Notes under the pieces: generated by a model
The model's input: only the letters and a program-made list of their open reading frames with translations
Databases searched by the model: none
Told to the model about the DNA's origin: nothing
Shown here: one piece after another, positions 8,988 through 20,205 of the stretch
Numbering within the stretch: position 1 is the stretch's first letter
Layout of the letters: every line of letters begins with the position of its first letter
Program-made: the position numbers and the translations under genes
Source of the DNA: an uncultured Pelagibacteraceae bacterium
GTDB lineage: Bacteria > Pseudomonadota > Alphaproteobacteria > Pelagibacterales > Pelagibacteraceae
Direction of reading: 5' to 3'
NCBI GenBank assembly: GCA_902552705.1
Contig: CACDHZ010000004.1
Location: forward strand, 1-62,949
DNA: 62,949 nt

Positions 8988-10402
8988 CAAATAATATTAA
9001 TTCTTGATACTATCTCTACTAGCTTACTAGGAAAGATAAAATACAAAAGAATTAACAATGTTGAAGATGTTAAAGATATTTTCAACCAAAGACTATGATC
9101 GGTATCATATTTTTCTTTCTCTTCATCAAAGTATATTACTTTAATTATCTTCAAATAGTAAAAAGCTGCAATTACTGTTGAAAGTAGACCAACAATAGCT
9201 AAAAAATACATTGACTCTTCTATCACTGATTTAAATATATAAAACTTAGCAAAAAATCCTGCTAATGGAGGTATTCCAGCCAATGAAAAAAGTATTATCA
9301 ACATTGATAAAGATAAAACAGGATGATGTTTAGATAATCCAGATAAGTCATCTATTGTCTCAAAATATTTATCATTTCTTTTCATCATTAATAAGCAACT
9401 GAATAATCCAAAATTCATGACGATATATATTGATATATAGACTATTGAACTTTGTATTCCATCATTAGTTCCTGGAGCTAAGCCCGCTAAAGAATAGCCA
9501 ATATGTCCTATAGAACTATAAGCAATAAGTCTTTTTAAATTTTTTTGTCCAATAGCTGCAACAGCACCAAAAATCATTGAAGCAATTGATAGAAAAACAA
9601 TAATAGTTTGCCACTGATCAATCACATTAATAAATGGAACATATAAAAATCTAATAAAAATAGTTAATGCAGCAACTTTCGGTACTATTGCAAAAAATAG
9701 TGTTACTGAGGTTGGTGACCCCTCATATACATCGGGAGCCCACATATGAAATGGTACAGCAGATATTTTAAAAGCCAATCCTACTAAAATAAAAACGATA
9801 CCAAAAGTAAGGAAATGATTATCAGAGTTAATTGATTGACTAATTAAATTAAAGTTTGTTGATCCTGAAAAACCATATATTAATGAACAACCATAAAGTA
9901 ATAAACCAGATGAGAGTGCACTCAACACAAAATATTTAAGACCAGATTCAGAAGATTTTAATTGATCTCTATTAAAAGACGCTAGAACATACAAAGCTAA
10001 TGATTGTAATTCAAGTCCAACGTAAAAAACAATTAGATCATTAGAGCTTATCATTACCATCATTCCTAGAATAGAACAAAGTATTAAAATTGGATATTCA
10101 ATTAAAAAAATTTTAAATAATTTGAGATATTTTCTGGAAATTGACAAAACTATTGCACCTCCCAAAATCGTAAGAATTTTCATGTAAGATGAAAGACTGT
10201 CAATTATGTAACTTCCTCTAAATAAAGTAATATTTAAATCTAACGAATTATTAAATATTAAAATTCCTGTAATTAATAAAAAACCAATGGAAAAATAATG
10301 TACTAAATTTGAACTTTTTTTTTTAAAAACTCCTAAAATTAGTAAAAACATTATTGAGAGTGATATAAAAATCTCAGGTAAAATATAATTTAGATTGTTC
10401 AT
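8987..10402 (-). CDS. nuoN: NADH-quinone oxidoreductase subunit N
   Basis: Proton-pumping, antiporter-like membrane subunit of respiratory complex I. The 471-residue protein is hydrophobic throughout with about 13-14 predicted membrane segments and contains the family core (LALYVLASFNRD, FHMWAPDVYEGSP, AYSSIGHIGY). The FHMWAPDVYEGSP block marks the proton-antiporter family. It is the last nuo gene and overlaps the following birA by one base, so it is likely cotranscribed with it. Confidence 0.97.
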   Translation of the reverse strand: MNNLNYILPEIFISLSIMFLLILGVFKKKSSNLVHYFSIGFLLITGILIFNNSLDLNITLFRGSYIIDSLSSYMKILTILGGAIVLSISRKYLKLFKIFLIEYPILILCSILGMMVMISSNDLIVFYVGLELQSLALYVLASFNRDQLKSSESGLKYFVLSALSSGLLLYGCSLIYGFSGSTNFNLISQSINSDNHFLTFGIVFILVGLAFKISAVPFHMWAPDVYEGSPTSVTLFFAIVPKVAALTIFIRFLYVPFINVIDQWQTIIVFLSIASMIFGAVAAIGQKNLKRLIAYSSIGHIGYSLAGLAPGTNDGIQSSIVYISIYIVMNFGLFSCLLMMKRNDKYFETIDDLSGLSKHHPVLSLSMLIILFSLAGIPPLAGFFAKFYIFKSVIEESMYFLAIVGLLSTVIAAFYYLKIIKVIYFDEEKEKYDTDHSLWLKISLTSSTLLILLYFIFPSKLVEIVSRINII

Positions 10403-11893
10403 TTATTTAACCTCTGGAGTGTACATATTTAAATTAAAATTATAATTTTCTATTAAATCATTAACTGATATTTCAATTGTATTGTTTAATAATTCTGGAT
10501 AAAAACCAAAAAATAATATTGGTATAGCTAAACTCCATAAAATAAATTTTTCTGAATTGTCTAAATCTTTAATTTTTAAAAGATTATTATTTACTAATTC
10601 TCCAAAAACTACTCTTCTATAAAGCCATAACATATATGCAGCTCCTAAAATTACTCCTAAACTTGCAATAACAGCTACTAAAAAATTATCTTTAAAGGCA
10701 CCGATTAAAATCAAAAATTCACCAATGAAACCTGTGGTGCCAGGCAACCCTATTGCGGCTAAAGTAAATACCATCAATAAAATTGCATATTTTGGCATAA
10801 CAGAAACTAGTCCTCCATATGTTGCAATCAATCTTGAATGCATGCGGTCGTAAACTACTCCCACACAAAAAAATAATGCTGCAGCGACAAATCCATGACT
10901 TAACATTTGTATTATACTTCCTTCAATCCCTTGTTGTGTAATAGTAAAAATTCCTAATGTGACAAAACCCATATGAGCTACTGATGAATATGCTATTAAT
11001 TTTTTCATATCTTCTTGCATTAAAGCAACCAAAGATGTGTAGATGATTGCAATTAAACTTAAAATATAAACTAAAGGTGTAAATGTTTCTGAAGCCAAAG
11101 GAAATAAACCTAAAGAGAAACGAATGAAACCATAACCAGCCATTTTTAATAAAATTGCTGCTAACAAAACTGAGCCTGCTGTTGGAGCTTCTACGTGTGC
11201 ATCGGGTAACCAAGTATGGACAGGCCACATTGGTGTTTTAACTGCAAATGAACTAAAGAAGGCCAACCATAGTAAATTTTGGTATTTGTAATCAATGCCA
11301 ATTTCATAAAGTTTAATTACATCAGTTGTTCCTGTAATCCAGTATATTGATATTATCGCAACTAACATCAAAACTGATCCAAGTAAAGTATATAAAAAAA
11401 ATTTAAATGCTGAATAAACTCTTCTTGCTCCTCCCCAAATTCCGATAATTAAAAACATTGGAATTAATCCCGCCTCAAAAAATAAATAAAAAATTACTAA
11501 ATCAAGTGAACAAAACACTCCTAGCATAAAACTTTCCATTACCAATATTGCAATTAGAAAATCTCTTAATCTATTTTTTATTGTATTGTTTACTGATATA
11601 ATACAAAGTGGTGTTACAAAAGTTGTTAAAATAATAAATAAAATTGAAATTCCATCTATACCTACTTTATAATTAATAAATCCTTTTAACCATTCCCTAT
11701 CTTCAACAAATTGAAAATTAGACGAGTTTGGATCGAATAAAAACCACAAATAAATTGATATCAAAAAATTTACATATGATGTGAATAAAGCAACATATTT
11801 TCCAGTGTTAGAACTTTGATCTTTAGAAAATAATAAAAATAAAGCGCCGATAGAAGGAAGAAGAATCAAAGAAGATAAAATTGGAAAATCCAT
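10403..11893 (-). CDS. nuoM: NADH-quinone oxidoreductase subunit M
   Basis: Antiporter-like proton-channel subunit of complex I. The 496-residue protein shows the family block HTWLPDAHVEAPT and the second conserved segment AYSSVAHMGFVTLG, with FFEAGLIPMFLIIGIWGG in an early membrane helix carrying the conserved Glu. The length fits the family. It starts one base inside the nuoL stop region (1-bp overlap) and is immediately followed by nuoN, matching canonical nuo order. Confidence 0.97.
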   Translation of the reverse strand: MDFPILSSLILLPSIGALFLLFSKDQSSNTGKYVALFTSYVNFLISIYLWFLFDPNSSNFQFVEDREWLKGFINYKVGIDGISILFIILTTFVTPLCIISVNNTIKNRLRDFLIAILVMESFMLGVFCSLDLVIFYLFFEAGLIPMFLIIGIWGGARRVYSAFKFFLYTLLGSVLMLVAIISIYWITGTTDVIKLYEIGIDYKYQNLLWLAFFSSFAVKTPMWPVHTWLPDAHVEAPTAGSVLLAAILLKMAGYGFIRFSLGLFPLASETFTPLVYILSLIAIIYTSLVALMQEDMKKLIAYSSVAHMGFVTLGIFTITQQGIEGSIIQMLSHGFVAAALFFCVGVVYDRMHSRLIATYGGLVSVMPKYAILLMVFTLAAIGLPGTTGFIGEFLILIGAFKDNFLVAVIASLGVILGAAYMLWLYRRVVFGELVNNNLLKIKDLDNSEKFILWSLAIPILFFGFYPELLNNTIEISVNDLIENYNFNLNMYTPEVK

Positions 11894-13806
11894 TAATATA
11901 AAATCAAATAAGTTAATAGTGCAGAAAAACCAATCAATATCATAAATGCATATTGATAAATAAATCCACTTTGGAATTTGCTTGCTTTAATTGAAAGATC
12001 TTTGAATAGTGATGCGACACCATCAGGACCAAATCTATCAATAATTTTAAGATCAATGATTTTCCAGAAAAAAAGTCCTATTTTTTTTGAGGATTTAATA
12101 AATATAAAATTATACAATTCGTCAAAATACCATTTATTAATTAAAAAATTATACAAAGGTCTATTCGACTCAACTAATGCCTCTGATAAATCTTTATTTT
12201 TAACAAATAGATAATATGCCAATGGTATGGAAATTAAAACTAATGTTGGAGTTGTTAGAATAAACCACAATGGAGGGTGATCTGTGCTCAAAGGTTTTAA
12301 AAATTTTATAGACTCAGCCCAAAAATAACTGTCTTCACCATGTGTAATAAATAAATCTTTAAATAGGTAACCTGCAAAAATTGCTCCTATTGATAAAATA
12401 ATTAATGGTATAACCATTACCATAGGAGACTCATGAATGTTTTCAATTTGCATTTGTTTGTTATTAAATGATCCATGAAACGTTTTAAAAATTAACCTCC
12501 ATGAATAAATTGAAGTTAAAAAAGCGGTTATAACTCCTATCCAAGCAGCATAATATCCAACAGAATTTCCTCTGAGATAAGCAAATTCTATAATTGCATC
12601 TTTAGAATAAAAACCCGAAAGAAAAGGAAACCCAGTTAAAGCGAGAGTACCAATTATCATCAAAATCCACGTATAAGGTAATTTTCTATAAACAGCGCCC
12701 ATTTGATTTATATCTTGCTCATCTTTAAAAGAGTGAATAACTGACCCAGAGCCCAAAAAAAGTAATGCTTTAAAGAAAGCGTGGGTAAACAGATGAAACA
12801 TTGCGACATTATAAGCACCAACGCCAGCTGCAAAAAACATATATCCTAATTGACTACACGTGGAATAAGCAATTATTTTTTTAATATCAGTCTGAACTAA
12901 AGCAATTGTTGCAGCAAAAAAAGCAGTTGCACTTCCTATAATTGTAATAATATTTAATGAAAGTTGAGAATATTCAAATATAGGCGAGCATCTAACTACT
13001 AAAAAAACTCCTGCAGTAACCATTGTTGCTGCATGTATTAAAGCTGATACAGGAGTTGGGCCCTCCATAGCATCAGGTAACCAAGTGTGTAAAAAAATTT
13101 GAGCTGATTTACCCATTGCACCAATGAATAAAAGAATACAAACAAGGTCAATTGCTTTAAAATTTAAACCAAGAAATAATAGTTCTTTATTAATTATTTG
13201 TGGAGTTTGTTGAAATACTTCTGAATAATTTACAGTTCCAAATAAATAAAAGATTAAAAAAATTCCTAATGCAAAACCAAAATCTCCAACCCTATTAACT
13301 AAAAATGCTTTTATAGCTGCTGCATTTGCTGTGTCTTTTTTAAACCAAAAGCCAATTAAAAAATATGAACAAAGACCAACTCCTTCCCAACCAAAAAATA
13401 ATTGCAAAAAATTATCAGAAGTAACTAATGTTAACATTGCAAATGTGAAAAGAGAAAGATAAGCCATAAATCTAGGCTTATGTGGATCATGAGACATGTA
13501 TCCTATAGAATAAATATGAACTAATGCTGAAATAAAGGTAACAACAATTAACATTACAGATGATAATGGATCAATTTTAATAGACCAATTTACATCTAAG
13601 TTTCCAGAATTTATCCAGGTAGCAATTACAACATTGTTTTCATATTGATTTACAATAACCTCATAAAATAAAAATAAAGATATTAATGCTGAAAGAGCAA
13701 CAAATAGAGATGTAATTATTTCACAAAATCTATCTCCAATTAATTTACCAAAAAAACCTGAAATGATAGAAGCTAATAATGGAAGAAATAATAATACAAT
13801 TTCCAT
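11893..13806 (-). CDS. nuoL: NADH-quinone oxidoreductase subunit L
   Basis: Largest antiporter-like subunit of complex I, with the long C-terminal lateral helix. The 637-residue protein contains FFGWEGVGLCSYFLIGFW, HTWLPDAMEGPTPVSALIHAATMVTAGVF-type core residues (13000-13090) and the AYSTCSQLGYM block. The length matches the family (about 610-650). It begins 2 bp after the nuoK stop and its last base overlaps the nuoM start codon. Confidence 0.97.
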   Translation of the reverse strand: MEIVLLFLPLLASIISGFFGKLIGDRFCEIITSLFVALSALISLFLFYEVIVNQYENNVVIATWINSGNLDVNWSIKIDPLSSVMLIVVTFISALVHIYSIGYMSHDPHKPRFMAYLSLFTFAMLTLVTSDNFLQLFFGWEGVGLCSYFLIGFWFKKDTANAAAIKAFLVNRVGDFGFALGIFLIFYLFGTVNYSEVFQQTPQIINKELLFLGLNFKAIDLVCILLFIGAMGKSAQIFLHTWLPDAMEGPTPVSALIHAATMVTAGVFLVVRCSPIFEYSQLSLNIITIIGSATAFFAATIALVQTDIKKIIAYSTCSQLGYMFFAAGVGAYNVAMFHLFTHAFFKALLFLGSGSVIHSFKDEQDINQMGAVYRKLPYTWILMIIGTLALTGFPFLSGFYSKDAIIEFAYLRGNSVGYYAAWIGVITAFLTSIYSWRLIFKTFHGSFNNKQMQIENIHESPMVMVIPLIILSIGAIFAGYLFKDLFITHGEDSYFWAESIKFLKPLSTDHPPLWFILTTPTLVLISIPLAYYLFVKNKDLSEALVESNRPLYNFLINKWYFDELYNFIFIKSSKKIGLFFWKIIDLKIIDRFGPDGVASLFKDLSIKASKFQSGFIYQYAFMILIGFSALLTYLILY

Positions 13807-13807
13807 G

Positions 13808-14119
13808 TTATCCTTTTAAGCTATTAATTTCTTCGACTCTAATAGTTGATGAGTTGCGATAATATACAACAATAATTGCCAAACCAATCGCTGCTTCAGC
13901 TGCAGCAACTGTTAATATAAAAAGCGTAAATATTTGTCCGGATATATCATTTAAAAAAATTGAAAATGCTACTAAATTTATATTAACTGCTAATAAAATA
14001 AGTTCTATGCTCATTAATATTACAATAATATTTTTTCTATTCAAAAAAATACCTATCGTCCCAATAGTAAATATTATAACACCTAAAGTTAAGTAATGAC
14101 CGAGACCTATTTCAATCAT
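13808..14119 (-). CDS. nuoK: NADH-quinone oxidoreductase subunit K
   Basis: Small three-helix membrane subunit of complex I. The 103-residue protein has the typical start [17 protein letters not shown], the conserved Glu-containing helix ([17 protein letters not shown]) and [17 protein letters not shown] carrying the second conserved Glu. Both acidic residues lie in the proton-translocating E-channel region. Its start overlaps the end of nuoJ by 8 bp. Confidence 0.97.
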   Translation of the reverse strand: MIEIGLGHYLTLGVIIFTIGTIGIFLNRKNIIVILMSIELILLAVNINLVAFSIFLNDISGQIFTLFILTVAAAEAAIGLAIIVVYYRNSSTIRVEEINSLKG

Positions 14120-14744
14120 CTAATTTGACTCCTTTATTGTTTTCAACATTAACAATTTCTACACTATCTTTTCGTTCTCTTGATATTTGGTCAAAATAAA
14201 ATTGTCTTTTAATTCCAGATCTCTGTTTAAAAGTGAGAACAATAGCACCAACCATTGCAACTAATAAAATCATTCCACTTAATTGAAAAATATGAATATA
14301 GTCTGTGTATAAAACATACCCAATTGAGTGTGTATTACTAATATCATTATCAAAGTTTAACGACATTGCAGAAACTAAATTTGGTTTATATTTCCATCCT
14401 CCAATTACAACAATTAGCTCAAAAAATATAATCACACTTACTATTAGACCAACTGGAATATGTTTTGAACTTTCTGTTGAAATAAACCATTGGTTTTTTT
14501 GTTGAGATACATTTAACATCATCACAACAAATAAAAAAAGAACAGCGACAGCACCAACATAGACAATCAACATAATCATTCCAAGAAATTCTGCACCTAT
14601 CATTATAAATAAACAAGAAATACTTATGAAATCTAAAATCAAAAAGAAAACTGAATGAACTGTATTTTTAGAAACTGTTACCATTACAGCCGAAACGATT
14701 GCTATAAATGAAAATGTATAAAAAAAAATTGCGTGAGCTAACAT
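14112..14744 (-). CDS. nuoJ: NADH-quinone oxidoreductase subunit J
   Basis: Membrane subunit of complex I. The 210-residue protein has about five membrane segments, including the conserved helix with [26 protein letters not shown], which carries the pi-bulge region of the family (shown here as separate features [13 protein letters not shown] and [13 protein letters not shown]), then [15 protein letters not shown]. The C-terminus is a short charged tail. It lies 2 bp after nuoI and overlaps nuoK by 8 bp. Confidence 0.96.
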   Translation of the reverse strand: MLAHAIFFYTFSFIAIVSAVMVTVSKNTVHSVFFLILDFISISCLFIMIGAEFLGMIMLIVYVGAVAVLFLFVVMMLNVSQQKNQWFISTESSKHIPVGLIVSVIIFFELIVVIGGWKYKPNLVSAMSLNFDNDISNTHSIGYVLYTDYIHIFQLSGMILLVAMVGAIVLTFKQRSGIKRQFYFDQISRERKDSVEIVNVENNKGVKLDD

Positions 14745-14746
14745 AA

Positions 14747-15232
14747 TTATCTATATGGATTATCTGCTTTTATATTAGCAGCTAAAATATTTTCCCATCT
14801 ATCTCCATTGTCTAACAGCTTTTCTTTATTATAATATAGTTCCTCTCGTGTCTCCGTTGAAAATTCAAAATTTGGCCCTTGAACAATAGCGTCTACTGGA
14901 CAGGACTCTTCACAAAGCCCACAATAAATACATTTCATCATATCTATATCGTACCTTGTAGTTTTTCTGCTCCCATCCTCTCTTTCCGCAGACTCTATTG
15001 TTATGGCTTGCGCAGGACAGACTGCTTCACACAATTTACAAGCAATACATCTCTCTTCACCATTAGGATATCTTCTTAGAGCGTGTTCTCCACGAAATCT
15101 AGGACTAATCTTACCTTTCTCAAAAGGATAATTAATTGTTTTTTTTGATTTAAAAATTTCTTTTAAAGCAATAATTAAACCGCCAAAAAAATCTAACATT
15201 AAAATTGTTTTAAAGAATCTTGATATTTTCAT
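14747..15232 (-). CDS. nuoI: NADH-quinone oxidoreductase subunit I (2x 4Fe-4S)
   Basis: Peripheral-arm ferredoxin-like subunit carrying clusters N6a and N6b. The 161-residue protein has two C-x2-C-x2-C-x3-C-P motifs: Cys62/65/68/72 and Cys101/104/107/111. I chose the ATG at 15232 ([10 protein letters not shown]), because it matches family length and lies 2 bp after the nuoH stop; a longer open frame reaching 15292 would overlap the end of nuoH and adds unrelated residues. Confidence 0.96.
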   Translation of the reverse strand: MKISRFFKTILMLDFFGGLIIALKEIFKSKKTINYPFEKGKISPRFRGEHALRRYPNGEERCIACKLCEAVCPAQAITIESAEREDGSRKTTRYDIDMMKCIYCGLCEESCPVDAIVQGPNFEFSTETREELYYNKEKLLDNGDRWENILAANIKADNPYR

Positions 15233-15234
15233 AA

Positions 15235-16233
15235 TTAATTCACGGGTAATAAGTTGTAATAAAATAAATAACTTGCAGTAAGTACCACCCACAATAATGA
15301 TAAAGGTAAAAATATTTTCCAGCCTAATCTCATTAATTGGTCGTATCTATATCTGGGTACGATTGCTTTAACCAATGCAAACAATAAAAAAAGAAATAAA
15401 ATTTTAAATATTAGCCAAATTGCACCTGGTATTAGGTTAAATGGATAAATTTCTATAGGTGACAACCATCCTCCTAAAAAAAGTATAGAGCCCATTGCAC
15501 ACATTAATAATATATTTGCATATTCACCTAACCAAAACATTGCGTACATCATTCCTGAATATTCAGTTTGATAACCAGCTACTAGTTCGGCTTCGGCTTC
15601 AGGCAAGTCAAAAGGTGGTCGATTAGTTTCTGCTAAGGCTGAAATAAAAAAAATTACAAACATCGGAAATAGAGGTATAACAAACCATATATTTTCTTGT
15701 GCTATCACAATATCATTTAAGTTTAGAGAGCCTACACAAAGTAAAACGTTTATTATAATTACTCCAATTGAAACTTCATAAGATACCATTTGAGCAGCAG
15801 ATCTAATTGCACCCAAAAAAGGATATTTAGAATTGGACGCCCAGCCTCCCATAATAATTCCATAAACTCCTAAGGAAGATACCGCGAATAAATAAAGTAT
15901 GCCCACATTTATATCTGCTAATACTTGTGTCGCACTAAACGGAATAACTGCCCATGATATTAAAGCTAATGTCATAGTAACTATTGGAGCTAGAATAAAT
16001 ATCACTTTATTTGAACTTGATGGAATAATTACTTCTTTAAATATATATTTAAAAGCATCTGCTAATGATTGTAGTAAACCAAATGGGCCAACAACATTTG
16101 GTCCCTGTCTTTTTTGTACAAATGCCCAAATACGTCTATCAAGCCAAACTATCATTGCCACTGAGACCAATACTGGAACTAATAAAAAAAGAATTTTATA
16201 TGTTTCTAAAAAAAAAATATTTAAGTATTCCAT
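15235..16233 (-). CDS. nuoH: NADH-quinone oxidoreductase subunit H
   Basis: Membrane subunit forming the quinone-binding site at the interface of the membrane and peripheral arms. The 332-residue protein shows the conserved [21 protein letters not shown] loop region (near residues 30-50), [23 protein letters not shown] with clustered acidic residues, and [14 protein letters not shown] placed the start at the ATG at 16233 ([10 protein letters not shown]); an upstream extension to 16290 would run into nuoG, which ends at 16238. Confidence 0.96.
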   Translation of the reverse strand: MEYLNIFFLETYKILFLLVPVLVSVAMIVWLDRRIWAFVQKRQGPNVVGPFGLLQSLADAFKYIFKEVIIPSSSNKVIFILAPIVTMTLALISWAVIPFSATQVLADINVGILYLFAVSSLGVYGIIMGGWASNSKYPFLGAIRSAAQMVSYEVSIGVIIINVLLCVGSLNLNDIVIAQENIWFVIPLFPMFVIFFISALAETNRPPFDLPEAEAELVAGYQTEYSGMMYAMFWLGEYANILLMCAMGSILFLGGWLSPIEIYPFNLIPGAIWLIFKILFLFLLFALVKAIVPRYRYDQLMRLGWKIFLPLSLLWVVLTASYLFYYNLLPVN

Positions 16234-16237
16234 TAAT

Positions 16238-18280
16238 TTAACCCTCAGTACCCGTTGACTTAAAATTAATTTTAGAGTTCTTGCATTCAAACATTGTCTT
16301 AGAGGCTCTAGCTATTACATTGGAGTAATAATAATCAATATGGTTAACTTTTAAGATTTCTTTTGTAAAATCTGTATTATCTATTTGAGAAAAATCTTTC
16401 ATATTATTTTTTTCTATTAATAAATTTATTTGATTGGTTAAACTACTGTCTAACTCTTCTTTATCATTAAATAATTTTCTATGATTCATTATTTCAGCGA
16501 GTTCATTTATAATTTGCCAGTCCTCTTTTGCATCACCTGGTGGGTATGAAGCCTTATAAGCTTTTTGTAACTTACCTTCTAAATTAGTATAATATCCATT
16601 CTGTTCTGTGTATGCTGCACCTGGAAGTATAATGTCTGCTATTTCAGCTCCCTTATCTCCATGACTTCCTTGATAAATTATAAATTCATTTTGTTTTTCA
16701 AATTTTAAATTATCTTGACCTAATAGATATACAATTTCATATTTATGATTTTCTAAATTTTTTAAAACTTCATTTGAACCATCATTTGTTTTATATATTC
16801 CTAAATCAAAACTTCCTACAGTTGAAGCATTATCAGAAATAATATTTAATGAATTCCACTCATTTGATATTTTACCTTTTTTAATTAAATAAGATTTAAG
16901 TGTTTCAAAAATAAATCTTGCATTATGAGATTTAAATACTGACTGTCCAAATATTATCATTGGTCTTTTTGCGTTTGTAATTAGACTTGATATTTCATGA
17001 TTACCATCTGTAATATCTTTTATTTTTTGTATCTCTCCATTTAAAGATTTATATGGATAAGTTAAGTCTCCTACATCATTCAAAGAAACTATTTGCATTC
17101 TATTTTGTAAATATGCTTTTCTAATACGAGCGTTTAAAATTGTTGCTTCATATCTAGGATTGCTACCTATTAAAAAAATAAAATCTGAATTTTCAATTCC
17201 ATTAATTGATGAATTAAATAAATAATTTTCTCTTTTGTCGGCGTTTAAGTAAGTATGATCGCTTCTTGACTCAATATTATTAGAACCTAAAGTTTTATTA
17301 AAAAATTCTTTAAATACATACAGTGTGTCCATATTTGTTAAATCACCTGTTATTCCACAAATTTTTTCCTTATCAGTATTTTGCAATTTTGATTTTATAA
17401 TTTCATAAACTTCACTCCAGGAAGCTTTTTCAAATTTTTTATTATATTTTATATATGGAGTATCTAACCGTTGATTTAATAAACCATCACAAGCATATCT
17501 TGTTTTATCTGAAATCCATTCCTCATTAATGTCTTCATTTATTCTAGGTAATACTCTTTTAACTTCCCAACCATAAGTATCAACTCTGATATTTGATCCA
17601 ATTGCATCCATTACATCTATTGTTTCTGTTTTTTTTAATTCCCATGGTCTAGCTTCAAATACATAAGGTTTTGAAGTTAATGCACCTACTGGACATAAAT
17701 CAACAACATTAGCAGACAATTCAGATTGCATAGACTGCTCAAGATAAGTGGTGATTTGCATATCTTCCCCTCTACCTATCGCACCAAGCTCTGGAACACC
17801 TGCTACTTCAGTTGCAAATCTTACACATCTTGTACAATGTATACATCTTGTCATTTGTGTTTTAATCAATGGACCCATATTTTTTTCAGGAACACTTCTT
17901 TTATTTTCCTTGTATCTAGATTTATCAATTCCATAAAACATGGACTGATCTTGTAAGTCACACTCTCCTCCTTGATCACAAACAGGACAATCAAGAGGAT
18001 GATTTGCTAATAAAAACTCCATTACACCTTTTCTTGCCTTTTCTACAAACTTTGTATTAGTCTTTATATTCATACCCTCTGCTACCGGCATAGCACATGA
18101 AGCGATAGGCTTTGGAGATTTTTCCATCTCGACCAAACACATTCTGCAATTACCAGCTATGGAAAGTTTTTCATGATAACAAAATCTTGGAATCTCAACT
18201 CCTGCTTTTTCACAAGCTTGAAGTACTGTTAGCCCTTCCTCAACTTCAATTTCTATATTATTTACTTTTAATTTAAGCAT
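16238..18280 (-). CDS. nuoG: NADH-quinone oxidoreductase subunit G
   Basis: Large iron-sulphur subunit of the complex I NADH module. The 680-residue protein starts with a 2Fe-2S ferredoxin domain (Cys34, Cys45, Cys48, Cys62), continues with the His/Cys motif [17 protein letters not shown] for N5 and CIHCTRC for a 4Fe-4S cluster, and ends with a degenerate molybdopterin-oxidoreductase-like domain. The length is that of the shorter alphaproteobacterial/mitochondrial form (about 690), not the 900-residue E. coli form. It overlaps the end of nuoF by 8 bp. Confidence 0.96.
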   Translation of the reverse strand: MLKLKVNNIEIEVEEGLTVLQACEKAGVEIPRFCYHEKLSIAGNCRMCLVEMEKSPKPIASCAMPVAEGMNIKTNTKFVEKARKGVMEFLLANHPLDCPVCDQGGECDLQDQSMFYGIDKSRYKENKRSVPEKNMGPLIKTQMTRCIHCTRCVRFATEVAGVPELGAIGRGEDMQITTYLEQSMQSELSANVVDLCPVGALTSKPYVFEARPWELKKTETIDVMDAIGSNIRVDTYGWEVKRVLPRINEDINEEWISDKTRYACDGLLNQRLDTPYIKYNKKFEKASWSEVYEIIKSKLQNTDKEKICGITGDLTNMDTLYVFKEFFNKTLGSNNIESRSDHTYLNADKRENYLFNSSINGIENSDFIFLIGSNPRYEATILNARIRKAYLQNRMQIVSLNDVGDLTYPYKSLNGEIQKIKDITDGNHEISSLITNAKRPMIIFGQSVFKSHNARFIFETLKSYLIKKGKISNEWNSLNIISDNASTVGSFDLGIYKTNDGSNEVLKNLENHKYEIVYLLGQDNLKFEKQNEFIIYQGSHGDKGAEIADIILPGAAYTEQNGYYTNLEGKLQKAYKASYPPGDAKEDWQIINELAEIMNHRKLFNDKEELDSSLTNQINLLIEKNNMKDFSQIDNTDFTKEILKVNHIDYYYSNVIARASKTMFECKNSKINFKSTGTEG

Positions 18281-19604
18281 CTTTTTTCTCTAATAGATGT
18301 TGGTCTACCAAATATGGAATTTTTTTATCTGATCCAAAAGTTGGATTAAAATTATTTCTTTTTTCTATTTCTTTTTTAAAATGTCTTAATAATCCTTGAA
18401 CTGGCCAAGATGATCCTTCACCAAAAGCACAAATTGTATGTCCCGCAATTTGATGAGTAACGTCACTTAACATATCTACTTCATCTCTTGAAGCTTCTCC
18501 TTTTGCCATTCTTTCCAAAATTCTCCACATCCATCCAGATCCTTCTCTGCATGGAGTGCACTGTCCACAACTTTCATGTTTATAAAATCGAGCAATTCTA
18601 GCCATACATTTAATTATGTCCTGATCTTTATTGATAACAACTATTCCAGCAGTCCCTAATCCACTTTTTTCATTTACTAAAGAGTCAAAATCCATTCTTA
18701 GAGTTTCACAAATTTTTTTTGGTATTAATGGCATTGATGATCCACCGGGTATAACTGCCTGTAAATTATCCCATCCACCAACAACTCCTCCAGCATGAAC
18801 TTCGATTAATTCTTTTAAAGAAATACTCATTTCTTCCTCAACATTACAAGGCTTATTAACGTTACCAGAAATACAAAATATTTTTGTACCTGTATTTTTT
18901 TCTTTCCCAAGTGTAGCGAACCATTTTGCGCCTCTTTTCAATATAGTTGGAACAACAGCAATTGTTTCAACATTATTAATTATTGTAGGACAACCATATA
19001 ATCCAATTAACGCAGGAAAAGGAGGTTTCAATCTTGGCTGGCCTTTTTTACCCTCTATACTTTCTAGCAACGCTGTTTCTTCGCCACAAATGTATGCACC
19101 AGCGCCATAATGAATATAAATATCTAAATTCCATCCAGTATTACAGGCATTATTACCTATTAATCTTTTTTCATAAGCTTCATCAATTGCTGTTTGAAGC
19201 TTTTGTCCATCAATTAAATATTCTCCTCTGACATATATATAACAAACATGTGCTTGAACAGCGTATGCAGCAATTAAACAACCTTCAATTAATTTATGAG
19301 GTTCAAATCTTAATATATCTCTATCTTTACATGTTCCTGGTTCTGACTCATCAGCATTTATTACTAAATAGTGAGGTCTTGAATTTAATTCTTTCGGTGC
19401 AAAAGACCATTTCAATCCAGTAGGAAATCCTGCACCTCCCCTTCCTCTAAGTTCAGAAGATTTTATTTCATTTATTATCCACTCTCTACCTTTTTGAATT
19501 AAGTCTTTAGTTCCTACCCAATCACCTCTTTGTTTTGAAGATTCGACATCTGAGCCTTTGTCGTTATATAAATTTTTAAATATTCTATCCTGATCTTTAA
19601 GCAT
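18273..19604 (-). CDS. nuoF: NADH-quinone oxidoreductase subunit F (FMN, NADH-binding)
   Basis: Binds NADH and FMN and carries the N3 4Fe-4S cluster; entry point for electrons into complex I. The 443-residue protein has the NADH/FMN-binding stretch [13 protein letters not shown] (residues 54-66), the [16 protein letters not shown] region, and the cluster motif [12 protein letters not shown] near residue 355 plus a downstream Cys in HTICAFGEG. The start overlaps the end of nuoE by 8 bp. Confidence 0.97.
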   Translation of the reverse strand: MLKDQDRIFKNLYNDKGSDVESSKQRGDWVGTKDLIQKGREWIINEIKSSELRGRGGAGFPTGLKWSFAPKELNSRPHYLVINADESEPGTCKDRDILRFEPHKLIEGCLIAAYAVQAHVCYIYVRGEYLIDGQKLQTAIDEAYEKRLIGNNACNTGWNLDIYIHYGAGAYICGEETALLESIEGKKGQPRLKPPFPALIGLYGCPTIINNVETIAVVPTILKRGAKWFATLGKEKNTGTKIFCISGNVNKPCNVEEEMSISLKELIEVHAGGVVGGWDNLQAVIPGGSSMPLIPKKICETLRMDFDSLVNEKSGLGTAGIVVINKDQDIIKCMARIARFYKHESCGQCTPCREGSGWMWRILERMAKGEASRDEVDMLSDVTHQIAGHTICAFGEGSSWPVQGLLRHFKKEIEKRNNFNPTFGSDKKIPYLVDQHLLEKKDA

Positions 19605-20205
19605 TTTTTACATCCAAAAGTGTTTTTCTATTATTTTCAGGTTCATTATTTAATCGACCTCTATAAGATCCTGGTTTAGGTTTTTTGCCACTTAAAATTT
19701 CATCTAAAATCTTTAAAGTTTTTTCTTTATCTAAATCTTCATAATAATCATCATTTATTTGTAACATCGGTGCATTAACACATGCCCCCAAACATTCTAC
19801 TTCCATCCATGAACATTCTTTATTCTTGGATAACTCATTTTCATTTTCAGAAATTTTTTCTTTACAAGCCTCAACGAGATTGTATGCACCTCTGATCATA
19901 CATGGTGTAGTTGTGCAAACTTGAACAAAATATTTACCAACAGGAGCAAGATTATACATTGTGTAAAAGGTTGCTACTTCATAAACTTTTATATAGGGCA
20001 TTGATAAAAATTTAGCTATATACTTCATCGCAGCTAGTGGTATCCAATTATCATTCTGTTTTTGAGCTATATAAAGTAAAGCCATTACTGCGCTCTGTTG
20101 TTTACCTTTTGGATATTTTTCTATAATTAATTGCGCAGCCTTAAGTGAGTCAGAGTTGAATTCAAATTTTTCTGGTTGGTTTTTATATGGTCGTCTTAAA
20201 CTCAT
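19597..20205 (-). CDS. nuoE: NADH-quinone oxidoreductase subunit E (2Fe-2S)
   Basis: Thioredoxin-like 2Fe-2S subunit (cluster N1a) of the NADH module. The 202-residue protein has the four ligands Cys97, Cys102, Cys138 and Cys142 in VCTTTPC and ECLGAC. It carries a C-terminal tail ([12 protein letters not shown] onward) beyond the E. coli length, as is common in alphaproteobacteria. It overlaps the nuoD stop by 4 bp. Confidence 0.96.
   Translation of the reverse strand: MSLRRPYKNQPEKFEFNSDSLKAAQLIIEKYPKGKQQSAVMALLYIAQKQNDNWIPLAAMKYIAKFLSMPYIKVYEVATFYTMYNLAPVGKYFVQVCTTTPCMIRGAYNLVEACKEKISENENELSKNKECSWMEVECLGACVNAPMLQINDDYYEDLDKEKTLKILDEILSGKKPKPGSYRGRLNNEPENNRKTLLDVKNA

Noticed and set aside
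10923..11228. A 101-residue minus-strand frame inside nuoM
   Set aside because: Alternative frame of nuoM on the same strand; composition rich in Cys/Ser/Arg and no conserved features.
15233..15292. Longer nuoI reading starting at 15292
   Set aside because: The extra 20 residues overlap the nuoH end and do not fit the family; the ATG at 15232 gives the usual N-terminus.
15899..16258. A 119-residue plus-strand open frame inside nuoH
   Set aside because: Antisense to conserved nuoH; hydrophobic complement artefact.
16234..16290. Longer nuoH reading starting at 16290
   Set aside because: The extension overlaps the end of nuoG and lacks family similarity; the ATG at 16233 gives the expected start.
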